A stretch of DNA of 48,636 nucleotides, taken from the NCBI RefSeq assembly GCF_003311645.1, contig NZ_QEST01000183.1, positions 1 to 48,636 of the forward strand, written 5' to 3'. This stretch comes from Streptomyces sp. PT12. Lineage in GTDB: Bacteria; Actinomycetota; Actinomycetes; Streptomycetales; Streptomycetaceae. The notes under the pieces were generated by a model. The model had not been told where the DNA came from. It searched no databases and was given only the letters and a program-made list of their open reading frames with translations. How positions within the stretch are numbered: position 1 is the stretch's first letter; the number at the start of each line of letters is the position of its first letter. Made by a program: the position numbers and the translations under genes. Positions 34,734-43,304 of this stretch are shown here, in pieces.

Positions 34734-35999
34734 TCAGCAGGCGCCGTCGGTCGGCTTGGGGTTGACCAGGCCGAACAGCGGGCGCAGCCTGAGCCCGGCC
34801 CAGGTGCCCACCAGGGCGGTGGCGCCCCACAGCCAGCCGTGCAGGCTGCCCGAGGCGATGCCCGCGAGATAGGCGCCGATGTTGCAGCCCCCGGCCAGGC
34901 GGGCGCCGATGCCCATGAGGACTCCGCCGAGCACGGCCGCGACCGCGGTCCGCCACGGGATGCCGCGGTGCAGGGCCCACGTGCCGCCGAGCGAGGCGGC
35001 CACGGCGGCGCCGATCATGATGCCGATGTCGGTCAGGCTGTTCTTGTCGGCCAGGATCGGTCCCGCCAGCATCTCGGCGTTCCCCGGCTGCTGCCAGAAG
35101 CTCCAGCTCTCGGGCGAGCCGCCGAGCGCGCCGAACGCCTCGCTGCCCCACAGCGCGAACGCGCTGGTCACGCCCCATGCCCCGCCCGAGACCAGCAGCA
35201 CGCCGGCGCCGAGCAGCGCCAGGACCACGGCGCCAGCGGCCAGCGGCCACGAGCCGCGCAGCGCGCGCCGTGCGGCGCCCCTGGTGGTGGGCACGGCGCC
35301 GACCGGCGGGGGGTTGCGGCGGCGCTGGACAAGGCGGGTGAGGGCGACAAGGCCCACCAGGGCGAGGATCGTCACGCCCCAGGAACCGAACCAGCCGATG
35401 TGGTCGGAGAGCACCACGGGGTCGAGGGCGGGCAGGTCGTTCCACAGGTCGAACTGCCAGGCGGCGAGCGTCGATCCGAGGATGAAGCCGCCGAGCGTCA
35501 GCACGATCGAGGACTGGCCCGCGCCCACGGCGAAAAGCGTCCCCGACGCGCACGCGCCGCCGAGCTGCATGCCGACGGCGAAGACGAACGCGCCGAGCAG
35601 CAGGCCCACGCCGAGCGCGCCCGCCGACGGGGCGGGCTCGGAGCCGAACAGGCCCGTGCCGGTGCCGATGATCAGCGCGAACAGGGTGGCCGTGGTGCCG
35701 AGCAGCAGGGCGTGGGCGCGCAGCCCCGTGCCGTTGCCCACCGCGATCAGCTGGCGCCAGGCGGAGGTGAAGCCGAACCGCGAGTGGAACAGCGCGAATC
35801 CGAGGCCGAGGCCGAGCAGCAGGAGCACGCCGGGCTTGCCGCCGTGCTCGGCGAAGACATAGGCGTCGAGGCCCGCGGCCAGCAGCGCGGCGACGACGAG
35901 CGGCACCTTCCGCACGGGCGGCGCCTCGGGCGCCTCGGGCGGGGGCGCGCTCGTGGGCGCAGGGCGAAGGACGGGGGGCAGGGGGGAGGTGGTGGTCAC
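34734..35999 (-). CDS. YeeE/YedE-family transporter, probable thiosulfate uptake (TsuA-like)
   Basis: This 421-residue polytopic membrane protein is built from two homologous halves. Each has the family Cys motif: GMQLGGACASGTLFAVGAGQ in the first half and GARLAGGCNIGAYLAGIASG in the second. These cysteines relay thiosulfate in the characterised TsuA transporter. About 30 Pro-rich residues precede the first helix. GTG 35999 follows GGAG. A 27-residue Cys-containing leaderless ORF lies 84 bases upstream and may control it. The C-terminus ends in Cys. There is no rhodanese or TusA partner nearby. Selenium or another sulfur anion cannot be excluded. Confidence 0.88.
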   Translation of the reverse strand: MTTTSPLPPVLRPAPTSAPPPEAPEAPPVRKVPLVVAALLAAGLDAYVFAEHGGKPGVLLLLGLGLGFALFHSRFGFTSAWRQLIAVGNGTGLRAHALLLGTTATLFALIIGTGTGLFGSEPAPSAGALGVGLLLGAFVFAVGMQLGGACASGTLFAVGAGQSSIVLTLGGFILGSTLAAWQFDLWNDLPALDPVVLSDHIGWFGSWGVTILALVGLVALTRLVQRRRNPPPVGAVPTTRGAARRALRGSWPLAAGAVVLALLGAGVLLVSGGAWGVTSAFALWGSEAFGALGGSPESWSFWQQPGNAEMLAGPILADKNSLTDIGIMIGAAVAASLGGTWALHRGIPWRTAVAAVLGGVLMGIGARLAGGCNIGAYLAGIASGSLHGWLWGATALVGTWAGLRLRPLFGLVNPKPTDGAC

Positions 36000-36083
36000 G
36001 GGGACTCCGGGGACACGCGGGACGTACGGGGAAGAGCGGCACCGGCCGCGCGGGGCGGAACCGTGCGGAGCGGGGGGAGGGGC

Positions 36084-36167
36084 TCAGCGGCGACAGAGGC
36101 CGTCGTCGACGCACCACGCCGAGCTCGCGAAGAGCGCGAGGCACAGAAAACGGGCGGGTGCGAGCAT
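36084..36167 (-). CDS. Cysteine-containing leaderless upstream peptide (27 residues)
   Basis: ATG 36167 to TGA 36084 encodes 27 residues: an Arg-containing start, FLCLALFASSAWC, and the end VDDGLCRR, with Cys at positions 9, 19 and 25. A -10-like TAGGAT (36180-36175) ends 7 bases before the ATG, so transcription should begin at the A of the start codon (leaderless). The thiosulfate-type transporter follows 84 bases downstream. Leaderless short ORFs rich in Cys that attenuate sulfur genes are reported in mycobacteria. This peptide has only three separated Cys, so attenuation is an inference. Confidence 0.6.
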   Translation of the reverse strand: MLAPARFLCLALFASSAWCVDDGLCRR

Positions 36168-36174
36168 GTGTCCC

Positions 36175-36204
36175 ATCCTAGGAGTCCGCCCGCGGCCCCG
36201 TCAC
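36175..36204 (-). promoter_or_regulatory. Promoter of the leader-transporter unit
   Basis: On the minus strand, GTGACG (36204-36199) and TAGGAT (36180-36175) are spaced by 18 bases. The predicted transcription start coincides with the A of ATG 36167. Confidence 0.55.
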
Positions 36205-36269
36205 CCCCCTCCCCCGCACCCCGGCCAGGCGGCCTTCGCCGGGGAACGGGCCAGCGCCGGGGGGAACGG

Positions 36270-36752
36270 TCAGCGGCCCAGGCCCTCGACCACTTCCGAG
36301 CCCGCGATCTGGAGCAGCGCCTTGCCCGGAAGGATCAGTTCGCCCCTGCGGCGGCCGCTGCCGAGCAGCACCCACGGCAGGTCCACGACGGCCGCGTCAA
36401 GCAGGACGGGCCAGTCGGCGGGCAGGCCGATGGGGGTGATCCCGCCGTACTCCATGCCGCTCTCGCCGTCCGCGACCTCGTGCGGCGCGAACGACGCCTT
36501 GCGGGCGCCGAGATGGCGGCGGACCGTGCCGTTGACGTCCACCCGGGTCGGGGAGCGCACCACGCACGCGGCCAGACGCGTCTGGCCGCCGCGCTTGCCC
36601 GCGACCACGACGCAGTTGGCCGAGACGGAGCGCAGCTCCGGCCCGTGTGCCGCGACGAAGTCGGCGGTGTCGGCCACCGCGGGGTCGCTGTCCACGAACA
36701 CCACCTGGTCGGCGGGAACGGGCCCCGACCACGCGGCGAGGGCCGCGGACAC
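36270..36752 (-). CDS. YbaK/EbsC-type aminoacyl-tRNA deacylase, possibly 5'-truncated
   Basis: The 160 residues show the YbaK/ProX editing fold: TVRRHLGARKASFAPHEVAD, with the conserved Lys of KASFA, then MEYGGITPIGLPADWPVLLD and LLGSGRRRGELILPGKAL. Family members hydrolyse mischarged tRNA, often Cys- or Ala-tRNA-Pro. The family usually has another 15-25 residues. The frame continues upstream as PEALELLPEPVSA, but then turns into sequence antisense to the EamA remnant without a start. It either starts at GTG 36752 or has lost its first codons in the rearrangement that also cut EamA. The transporter-leader unit lies downstream. Confidence 0.75.
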   Translation of the reverse strand: MSAALAAWSGPVPADQVVFVDSDPAVADTADFVAAHGPELRSVSANCVVVAGKRGGQTRLAACVVRSPTRVDVNGTVRRHLGARKASFAPHEVADGESGMEYGGITPIGLPADWPVLLDAAVVDLPWVLLGSGRRRGELILPGKALLQIAGSEVVEGLGR

Positions 36753-36809
36753 GGGCTCGGGCAGCAGCTCCAGCGCCTCGGGGGCGGGGCGGTGCTGCCG
36801 TCCGGCGGC

Positions 36810-37055
36810 CTGGCGCCGGTGCGGCGCGCGCGCCCCGCGTTGACGCTCGTCGGCCTGGCGGACGCGGCGGCCAACGGCACCTATGCGCTGGCCGTCGGCA
36901 TGGGCCCGGTCACCGTGGCCGCCTCGCTCGCCGCGCTCGACCCGGTGGTCACTGCGGTGGCGGCGCGGGGCGTGCTGCGCGAGCGGCTGCGCGCGGTGCA
37001 GGCGGCGGGCGCGGCGCTCGCGCTGGCGGGCACGCTCCTGCTGGCCTCGGGCTGA
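36810..37055 (+). pseudogene. C-terminal remnant of an EamA/DMT-family exporter
   Basis: About 80 residues read VGLADAAANGTYALAVGMGP, then SLAALDPVVTAVAARGVLRE and AGAALALAGTLLLASG. This is the last two to three helices of a ten-helix EamA transporter. Nothing matching the first seven helices lies upstream; the frame there is antisense to the YbaK gene. The breakpoint is near 36800. It is not functional. Confidence 0.7.
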
Positions 37056-37089
37056 CCGCGCGCCCGCGCCCGCGCGCCCGCCGCGCGCC

Positions 37090-37557
37090 TCAGCCGGTGG
37101 GGCGGAGGGTCCAGGTGATCGTCATCTCCCCGGTGACCGCGCCGTCCTCGCGCTCGATGGCGACCGCCACGGGGAACTCCGGGCGCCCGCCCGCCCGCAG
37201 CTCGGCGAGCACGTCGTCGACCGGGCGGCCGAGCGTGGCGGTCGCCGTGACCGGGCCCTTGGCCAGCTTCCGGTAGGCGATCTCCGCGCGCACGGCGAGC
37301 GGCACGGCGTCCGAGAGGTGGTCCGCGAACGCCGCGAGGACGATCGCGCCGCTCGCCGACTCCCCCAGCGTGAACATCGCGCCAGCGTGCGGCCCGCCGA
37401 CGTGGTTGTGGAAGGCGGCGTCGTCGGGCAGGCGGACCACGGCCCGGCCGGCGTCCGCCGCCAGGACCTCGAGCCCGAGCGTGCGGACCATGGGAACGGT
37501 GGCGGCGAGGAGGTCGCCGAGCGCGGGCCGGGCGTCGGACGTCTGTTCGTCGGTCAT
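37090..37557 (-). CDS. Hotdog-fold thioesterase (PaaI/DUF4442 type)
   Basis: This 155-residue hotdog protein reads TVPMVRTLGLEVLAADAGRA, then FHNHVGGPHAGAMFTLGESA, where the HNHVGGPHAGA segment is the hotdog active-site region, and a C-terminal GEMTITWTLRPTG. It hydrolyses an acyl-CoA or acyl-ACP of unknown type. The start ATG 37557 is preceded 6 bases earlier by TAACCT, which could be the -10 of a leaderless transcript. A palindrome TTACC-AACG-GGTAA at 37567-37580 overlaps that promoter and is a likely operator. Confidence 0.8.
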   Translation of the reverse strand: MTDEQTSDARPALGDLLAATVPMVRTLGLEVLAADAGRAVVRLPDDAAFHNHVGGPHAGAMFTLGESASGAIVLAAFADHLSDAVPLAVRAEIAYRKLAKGPVTATATLGRPVDDVLAELRAGGRPEFPVAVAIEREDGAVTGEMTITWTLRPTG

Positions 37558-37566
37558 GAACACAGG

Positions 37567-37580
37567 TTACCAACGGGTAA
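37567..37580. promoter_or_regulatory. TACC-N4-GGTA palindrome, candidate TetR-type operator
   Basis: TTACC-AACG-GGTAA at 37567-37580 lies 10 bases upstream of the thioesterase start, in the gap shared with the divergent gene at 37650. The same TACC-N4-GGTA core occurs at 45708-45719 in front of an SDR gene. Such cores are typical of TetR-family operators at lipid genes, as general knowledge. Confidence 0.5.
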
Positions 37581-37649
37581 GTCGCAGGTCCGTAGCAATA
37601 CCCGAGGCCGACGTAGCCCCGGCGCACAGCGGGCCGTAGGGTCACGCGC

Positions 37650-38744
37650 ATGAGGGCAGGAGAACAGCAACCGGGGGGCGAGCCCAACTCCCCGTGGTCG
37701 AACCCGTATCAGCAGCCGGGGTATCAGCAGCAGAATCCCTACCAGGGCGCGACGCCTCCCGGGCAGCAGCAGTGGGGGGCCCAGCCGGGGCAGCCCCAGC
37801 CGGGACAGTGGCAGCAGCCGGGACCCCTGGGCCCGCCGACCGACGGCCAGGGCATACCCGCGCCCGACGCCCCACCGCCCGGCGGGGGTTCGGGCGGGCG
37901 CAAGGGGAAGACGACGGCCATCGCCATCGTTTCCGCCACCGCGGTGCTGGCCGCCGCGGTGATCACCGGCGTGGTCGTGCTGAGCGGGGACGACGGCGAC
38001 GGCGACGCGGGCGCGAGCGGCGACTCCTCGCCCAGCCCGTCGGAGGAGCCCACGGCCGAGGAGGAGGGCCCCGACCTCGGCCCCGACGACCCGCGCCAGG
38101 GCATCGCCCAGATCCCCGACCCGGTGGTCGCGCCCGACTGGCAGGTGCAGACCCTGGAGAACCGCCACCTCGCGTTCGACGTCCCGGCCGAGGACTGGAC
38201 GATCGGCAGCGAGGGCATGTACGTCGGCTACGAGGACCCCGAGGCCGAGGAGCCCGCCGACGACGAGGAGTGGGCGGCGCCGGAGCTGTATGTCTCCATG
38301 GCGGGCGCCGCCATCTTCATGGACGGCTGGTGCCCCGAGTCGGAGACCGGCGCGAGCTGGCGCGCGACGGCGGGAACCAAGGGCGCGCAGGGCGCGACCG
38401 GCACCGAGGAGGCCGCCTACAACGAGGCGGGCGCGTGGGCCTGGGCGGCCTACGACCCCGACCGCGAGGGCACGATCGAGGTCACGGACGCCGTGCCGTT
38501 CGAGAGCGACCACGGCATCGTCGGGCACACCGCGACCGCGACCGTCACGGGCGTTCCCGAGGACCCCGACGAGCCGTGCGGCTCGCCGGGCGGCGGCAAG
38601 GTGATCACCGTCTCCTACCAGGACCTCAGCAACGACATGGCGACCTGGGTGCTGGTCATGGACACCGGCTACGAGGGCGAGCCCTCCCAGGAGACCGTCG
38701 ACCAGATCGTCGGCAGCCTGCGGCCCTTCCCCGTCGAGGAGTGA
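37650..38744 (+). CDS. Membrane-anchored protein with Gln/Pro-rich cytosolic N-terminus
   Basis: Of its 364 residues, 1-80 are a disordered Gln/Pro/Gly-rich tail (NPYQQPGYQQQNPYQG). One membrane helix follows at about 87-110 (TAIAIVSATAVLAAAVITGV), then an acidic Ser/Glu/Pro linker and an extracellular domain of about 220 residues with two Cys (DGWCPES and DEPCGSPGG) that may pair. This design is common in Streptomyces, and the function is unknown. TAGGGT at 37637-37642 ends 7 bases before ATG 37650, suggesting a leaderless transcript. The extracellular part keeps a DGWCP motif. Confidence 0.8.
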   Translation: MRAGEQQPGGEPNSPWSNPYQQPGYQQQNPYQGATPPGQQQWGAQPGQPQPGQWQQPGPLGPPTDGQGIPAPDAPPPGGGSGGRKGKTTAIAIVSATAVLAAAVITGVVVLSGDDGDGDAGASGDSSPSPSEEPTAEEEGPDLGPDDPRQGIAQIPDPVVAPDWQVQTLENRHLAFDVPAEDWTIGSEGMYVGYEDPEAEEPADDEEWAAPELYVSMAGAAIFMDGWCPESETGASWRATAGTKGAQGATGTEEAAYNEAGAWAWAAYDPDREGTIEVTDAVPFESDHGIVGHTATATVTGVPEDPDEPCGSPGGGKVITVSYQDLSNDMATWVLVMDTGYEGEPSQETVDQIVGSLRPFPVEE

Positions 38745-38798
38745 CGCGGGCCCGCGTCGGCGGACGGTGGTCGGCCGATGGCGGCAAGGTGATCGTGG

Positions 38799-39644
38799 TC
38801 AGCGGATGGTGAACGCGCCCGACGGCGGGCGGGGCGAGGGCAGCGGCGCGTCGTCGGGCACCGGGGCCGCGTCGCCGACGAACCGGTCGAGCACGTCGCC
38901 ATCGACCACCCGGGCCGGGAACGGGTCGGCGGCGGCGCGCCGGGCGATCCCCGCGGTGTCGAGAGGGCGGCGCGAGGCGGCCACCACCACGTTGCCCAGG
39001 CGCCTGCCGCGCAGCACCGAGGGCTCGGCGACCAGGCACAGCTCGGCGAAGTGGGCGCGGAGCGTGGCGAGTTGGGAGCGGAGGAAGGCGAAGGGGGCGG
39101 CATCTGCGAGGTTGGCGGCGTAGACGCCGCCGGGGCGCAGGGCGCGGGCCGCGGCCCGCGCGCAGCCCAGGGTGGTCAGATGCGCGGGGACGCGGCTGCC
39201 GTTGAAGACGTCGGCGATCAGCGCGTCCACCGACGCCTCGGGGGTCGCGACCAGGCGGGCCAGGGCGTCCCCCGTCTCGACGGCGATGCCGCCGCCATCG
39301 GGCAGCGGCAGGTGCTCGGCGACCAGCGCGACCAGCCGCCCGTCCGCCTCGACGACGCGCTGCCGCGCCCCAGGGTGGACGGCCGCCACTCGGCGCGGCA
39401 GGGTCAACGCGCCCCCGCCCAGGTGCAGCACGTCGAACGCGCGCCCCTCGGGCGCGGCGGTGTCCAGCACGTGCGCGAGCCTGCGCGTGTACTCGAACTC
39501 CAGGTGGGTGGGGTCGGCCAGGTCCACATACGACTGGGGCGTGCCGTCCATCGTGAGCAGCCAGGCGCCCTCACGGTCCAGGTCGGGCAGCAGGCGGGCC
39601 TCGCCGAGGTCGGTGTCCCTGATCACGGGCAGCCGTTCGTCCAC
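38799..39644 (-). CDS. Spermidine-synthase-like SAM-binding protein
   Basis: This 281-residue protein has the spermidine synthase/methyltransferase fold: PQSYVDLADPTHLEFEYTRR, the nucleotide-binding FDVLHLGGGALTLPRRVAAV, acidic strand end RVVEADGRLV, and ALIADVFNGSRVPAHLTT. The polyamine-synthase Asp-rich substrate pocket is only partly present. As with many actinobacterial fused or stand-alone relatives, the substrate is uncertain. GTG 39644 is the farthest start with family-like sequence. It stands alone on the strand, 66 bases downstream of nothing related. Confidence 0.75.
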   Translation of the reverse strand: MDERLPVIRDTDLGEARLLPDLDREGAWLLTMDGTPQSYVDLADPTHLEFEYTRRLAHVLDTAAPEGRAFDVLHLGGGALTLPRRVAAVHPGARQRVVEADGRLVALVAEHLPLPDGGGIAVETGDALARLVATPEASVDALIADVFNGSRVPAHLTTLGCARAAARALRPGGVYAANLADAAPFAFLRSQLATLRAHFAELCLVAEPSVLRGRRLGNVVVAASRRPLDTAGIARRAAADPFPARVVDGDVLDRFVGDAAPVPDDAPLPSPRPPSGAFTIR

Positions 39645-39709
39645 CCACCCATTGTGGCCCCCCGGGCCGCGTCACGGGCCGGGGGGCCGTCTCTCACGGG
39701 CTCACGGGC

Positions 39710-40885
39710 TCACGGCTGTTCGACCGCGGTCACGGTGCCCGCGCCGACCGTGCGGCCGCCCTCGCGGATCGCGAAGCCGAGCCCGGGCTCGAGCGGCACA
39801 GGATGGCCGAGCCTGACCCTCATGGTCACGGTCTCGCCCGGCAGCGCCATCGCCGCGTCGCCCAGCGCGATGTCGCCGACCACGTCCGCGGTCCTGATGT
39901 AGAACTGCGGCCGGTAGCCGGTGACCACGGGCGTGCGGCGGCCGCCCTCGTCGCCGCCGAGCAGGTACACCTCGGCGGTGAACGCGTCGCGCGGCGTTAC
40001 GCTGCCGGGCCTGGCCACCACTTGGCCACGCCGCACCGCGTCCCGCGGAACGCCGCGCAGCAGCAGCGCGACGTTGTCGCCCGCCTGCGCCTCCTCCATC
40101 GGCTTGCCGAACGTCTCGAGCCCGGTGACCACCGTCTCCGTGTCCGCGCCGAGCACCTGAACGCGGTCGCCCATCCTGACCGTGCCGCGCTCGACGGCGC
40201 CCGTGACGACCGTTCCGCGCCCCGTGATGGTCAGGACGTTCTCCACCGGGAGCAGGAACGGCGCGTCCAGGTAGCGCTCGGGCACCGGGACATAGGTGTC
40301 CACGGCGTCGAGCAGCGCCTCCACGGCCGCCGTCCACCGCGGCTCCCCCGCGAGCGCGCCGAGCCCGGAGACCCGGACCACCGGCAGCGTCTCGCCCGGG
40401 TAGCCGTGCGCGGTCAGCAGCTCGCGGACCTCGAGCTCGACCAGGTCGGTCAGCTCGGGGTCGCCCGCGTCGGCCTTGTTGAGCGCCACGACGATGTGTC
40501 TGACGCCGACCTGACGGGCCAGCAGCACGTGCTCGGCGGTCTGCGGCATGACGCCGTCGACGGCCGAGACGACCAGGATCGCGCCGTCCAGCTGCGCCGC
40601 GCCGGTCACCATGTTCTTGACGTAGTCGGCGTGGCCCGGCATGTCGACGTGCGCGTAGTGCCGCGTCTCCGTCTCGTACTCGACGTGCGCCAGGGTGATG
40701 GTGATCCCGCGGGCCGCCTCCTCGGGGGCCTTGTCGATCCGGTCGAACGGGACGAACGTGCCGGTGCCCCGCTCGCTGAGGACCTTGGTGATGGCGGCGG
40801 TCAGCGTGGTCTTGCCATGGTCGACGTGCCCCATGGTGCCGATGTTGAGATGGGGCTTGGTGCGCACGTATGCCTGCTTCGGCAT
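39710..40885 (-). CDS. tuf: Divergent elongation factor Tu (EF-Tu3-like paralogue)
   Basis: This 391-residue translational GTPase has G-motifs [27 protein letters not shown] and SGL. Domain 2 ([16 protein letters not shown]) and domain 3 ([29 protein letters not shown]) are complete. It departs from housekeeping EF-Tu at well-kept sites: DCPGHADY is DMPGHADY, the NKAD...SAL motif is SGL, and acidic loops are replaced by Ala/Gly-rich ones. It is also not next to rpsL, rpsG or fusA. Streptomyces are known to carry such a second tuf (tuf3), linked to stress or resistance to EF-Tu antibiotics. GAGGAAGAG precedes ATG 40885. Confidence 0.88.
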   Translation of the reverse strand: MPKQAYVRTKPHLNIGTMGHVDHGKTTLTAAITKVLSERGTGTFVPFDRIDKAPEEAARGITITLAHVEYETETRHYAHVDMPGHADYVKNMVTGAAQLDGAILVVSAVDGVMPQTAEHVLLARQVGVRHIVVALNKADAGDPELTDLVELEVRELLTAHGYPGETLPVVRVSGLGALAGEPRWTAAVEALLDAVDTYVPVPERYLDAPFLLPVENVLTITGRGTVVTGAVERGTVRMGDRVQVLGADTETVVTGLETFGKPMEEAQAGDNVALLLRGVPRDAVRRGQVVARPGSVTPRDAFTAEVYLLGGDEGGRRTPVVTGYRPQFYIRTADVVGDIALGDAAMALPGETVTMRVRLGHPVPLEPGLGFAIREGGRTVGAGTVTAVEQP

Positions 40886-41328
40886 GACGGTCTCTTCCTC
40901 GCTGCTGAGGTGGGATCCCGGCGCGCGGCCGGGACACGGACCCCTGGCTTCCGGCCGACCCTCCCCCTGCGGGGTCCGCGGAACGATCCGGGAAGGGTCA
41001 GCGTCGGGCGCCGTCTGCCGCGACGAAGGAGAAGCCGTGCGGCTCGGCGACACCGGCGAGATCGGCCAGACCCGCGGCATCGGCGTGGAGGAAGGTAAGG
41101 GCGGCCCTCGGCGCGGCCGCGCTTGCGGCCGGCGCTGCGGGGAGGGCGTACCGGATCACGGAAGCGATGATGGCGCGCCGCGGGCCCCCTGTCGAACGGT
41201 TTTCTTCCAGGCCGCGGTACAAGGCACTCCCCCGGCTGGCTTAGAGTGATCCCGATCAATCAACTCCACGCGCTTTTCGCGCCCCTCACGCTCCTTACGA
41301 CACTCTCCCCTGGGATGCCGCAGAGTTC
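40886..41328. other. Intergenic control region between tuf and uppP
   Basis: This 443-base divergent gap has no supported gene. A minus-strand 74-codon frame (40998-41222) lacks a ribosome binding site and family likeness. It should hold the promoters of tuf and uppP. A possible -10, TAGAGT, lies at about 41243 facing uppP. No riboswitch or repeat was recognised. Confidence 0.4.
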
Positions 41329-42234
41329 ATGTCTTGGTTCGAATCACTGATTCTCGGTCTGGTCCAGGGGCTGACAGAGTTCCTGCCGATCTCGTCCAGC
41401 GCCCATCTGCGGCTCACCGCCGTGGCGTTCGACTGGGAGGACCCGGGTCCGGCGTTCACCGCGGTCACCCAGATCGGCACGGAGACCGCGATCCTGATCT
41501 ACTTCCGCAAGGACATCGTCAGGATCGTCAGGGCGTGGTTCAGGTCGCTCCGGGACAAGGCGGCGCGCTCGGATCCCGACGCGCGGATGGGCTGGCTGGT
41601 CATCGTCGGCTCGATCCCGATCGGCGTGCTGGGGCTGACGCTCCAGGACGCGATCGACGGCCCCTTCCGGGATCTGCGGCTCATCGCCGTCAACCTGATC
41701 GTGCTCGGCATCATCCTGGGCGTCGCCGACCGCATGGCGCTGCGGGACGCGACCGGCGGGAAGCACCGGGCGGTCAAGCCGCGCAAGACGCTTGAGCAGC
41801 TGTCGGTCCGCGACGGCCTGATCTACGGATTCGCCCAGGCCATGGCGCTGGTCCCCGGCGTCTCCCGCTCCGGCGCCACCATCACGGGCGGCCTCTTCCT
41901 CGGCTACACCCGCGAGGCGGCGGCGCGTTACTCGTTCCTGCTGGCCATTCCCGCGGTGCTCGCCTCGGGCGGGTACGAGCTGACCTCCATCGGCGAGGAG
42001 GGCTCGCACATCTCGTGGGGCCCGACGATCCTGGCGACGGTCGTGTCCTTCCTGGTGGGCTTCGCGGTGATCGCGTGGTTCATGAAGTGGGTCAGCACCC
42101 GGACGTTCATGCCGTTCGTGTGGTACCGCATCGTGATCGGCGTGGCGCTGCTGCTGCTGATCTTCTTCGGCGTGGTCGAGCCGCACGCGGGCGAGGACGT
42201 GGGCACGGGGGACGAGATCACCTCGGAGGAGTGA
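41329..42234 (+). CDS. uppP: Undecaprenyl-diphosphatase UppP (BacA)
   Basis: This 301-residue integral membrane phosphatase recycles undecaprenyl pyrophosphate for cell-wall synthesis and gives bacitracin tolerance. It has the two signature motifs: LTEFLPISSSAHL near residue 20, with the Glu-rich pocket, and MALVPGVSRSGATITGGLFL near residue 180, with the catalytic Arg-Ser. The ATG at 41329 matches the family start. It is probably monocistronic. Its 3' end overlaps the convergent oxidoreductase gene by 17 bp. Confidence 0.94.
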   Translation: MSWFESLILGLVQGLTEFLPISSSAHLRLTAVAFDWEDPGPAFTAVTQIGTETAILIYFRKDIVRIVRAWFRSLRDKAARSDPDARMGWLVIVGSIPIGVLGLTLQDAIDGPFRDLRLIAVNLIVLGIILGVADRMALRDATGGKHRAVKPRKTLEQLSVRDGLIYGFAQAMALVPGVSRSGATITGGLFLGYTREAAARYSFLLAIPAVLASGGYELTSIGEEGSHISWGPTILATVVSFLVGFAVIAWFMKWVSTRTFMPFVWYRIVIGVALLLLIFFGVVEPHAGEDVGTGDEITSEE

Positions 42235-43156
42235 CCCCCGGCGCGATGCCCGCCCCGTGCTCCTCCAGCGCGGAGATGACGATCCGTTCACACAGCTCAT
42301 GGGTGCGCAACGCGTCCCGCGCGCCCGGTGTGCGCCCGGCGCGCACGGCGTCGAGGAACGCCAGGGCCGCCTGCTCGATGCCGCGCTGACGCGGGACGGG
42401 CACCCAGTCCCCCCTGCGGCGGACGCTGGGCTGGCCCTTGTGGTCGATGATCTCCGCGAGGTTGCGGACCTCGCGCTTGGCGTCCTGCCCCGAGACCTCG
42501 ACGCTCTCCTCGGTCGACCCCGAGCGGTGGTTCATGGCGCCGACGGCCGTGAACCCCTCGCCCGAGAGCTGGAGCACCACATGGTGCAGCAGCCCGCCGC
42601 TGACCCGCGTGGCGACGGTGACGCGGTCCACCGGGCCCGGCGCGAGGAAGCGCAGGGTGTCCACGACATGGACGAAGTCGTCGAACACGAAGCGCCTGGG
42701 GTCATCGGGCAGGCCCTTGCGGTGCTTCTGCATGACGATCAGGTCGCGCGGATGCTCCAGGAGGCCCGCGTAGGCGGGCGCGTGGCGGCGGTTGAAGCCG
42801 ACGGTCAGGGCCACGCCGCGGGCCTCGGCCAGCTCGACCAGGCGCTCGGCCTCCACGAGGCGGTAGGCGAGCGGCTTGTCGACATAGGTGGGTATGCCCG
42901 CCTCGATGAGCCGGGTGACGATCTCGGGGTGGGTGTGGGTGGGCGCGTGGACGAACGCCGCGTCGGGGCGGGCGGCGATGAGCGCGTCCAGATCGTGGTG
43001 GCGCTGCTCGGCGGGGATCCGGAGGGCGTCGCCCGTCCGGTCCAGGGTGGCGCGGGTGCGGGTGTGGAGATGGGGCTCGACACCGGGCTGGGTGGTGAGC
43101 ACGGGCAGGTACGCCTTGTGGGCGATGTCCCCGAGCCCGATCACGCCGACCTTCAC
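42218..43156 (-). CDS. Gfo/Idh/MocA-family oxidoreductase
   Basis: In this 312-residue NAD(P)-dependent dehydrogenase the N-terminal Rossmann fold reads KVGVIGLGDIAHKAYLPVLT. The EKP-like motif appears as GIPTYVDKPLAYRLVEAERL, with Lys, and FDDFVHVVDTLRFLAPG supplies the catalytic Asp/His. GTG 43156 follows AAGGAG. A longer frame upstream is non-coding-like. It acts on a sugar, inositol or related alcohol. No sugar genes adjoin, so the substrate is unknown. It overlaps uppP tail to tail by 17 bp. Confidence 0.88.
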   Translation of the reverse strand: MKVGVIGLGDIAHKAYLPVLTTQPGVEPHLHTRTRATLDRTGDALRIPAEQRHHDLDALIAARPDAAFVHAPTHTHPEIVTRLIEAGIPTYVDKPLAYRLVEAERLVELAEARGVALTVGFNRRHAPAYAGLLEHPRDLIVMQKHRKGLPDDPRRFVFDDFVHVVDTLRFLAPGPVDRVTVATRVSGGLLHHVVLQLSGEGFTAVGAMNHRSGSTEESVEVSGQDAKREVRNLAEIIDHKGQPSVRRRGDWVPVPRQRGIEQAALAFLDAVRAGRTPGARDALRTHELCERIVISALEEHGAGIAPGVTPPR

Positions 43157-43304
43157 AGGGCGCTCCTTCGCGATCGCACAGGCATGGACCGGCAGGATAC
43201 GCGGGCGCGCCGCCCCGCGGGACGGCGCGGGGCGGGCCACCGCGGCGGCCGTCCCCCGCGCCCCCGGCCGGGGGGCCGTCCTCACACCCCGGCCCTGACG
43301 GGCC

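Noticed and set aside
33345-37055. Plus-strand open frame of more than 1200 codons
   Set aside because: It is the antisense of the LacI, YeeE and YbaK genes. Composition is Arg/Gly/His-rich low complexity with no domain. Only its last 82 codons (EamA remnant) are real.
39710-40885. Housekeeping EF-Tu of the str operon
   Set aside because: There are no ribosomal protein or fusA neighbours, and several normally invariant residues are changed.
40998-41222. Minus-strand 74-codon frame upstream of tuf
   Set aside because: It has no ribosome binding site, no recognisable motif and weak codon bias, so it was left as intergenic.
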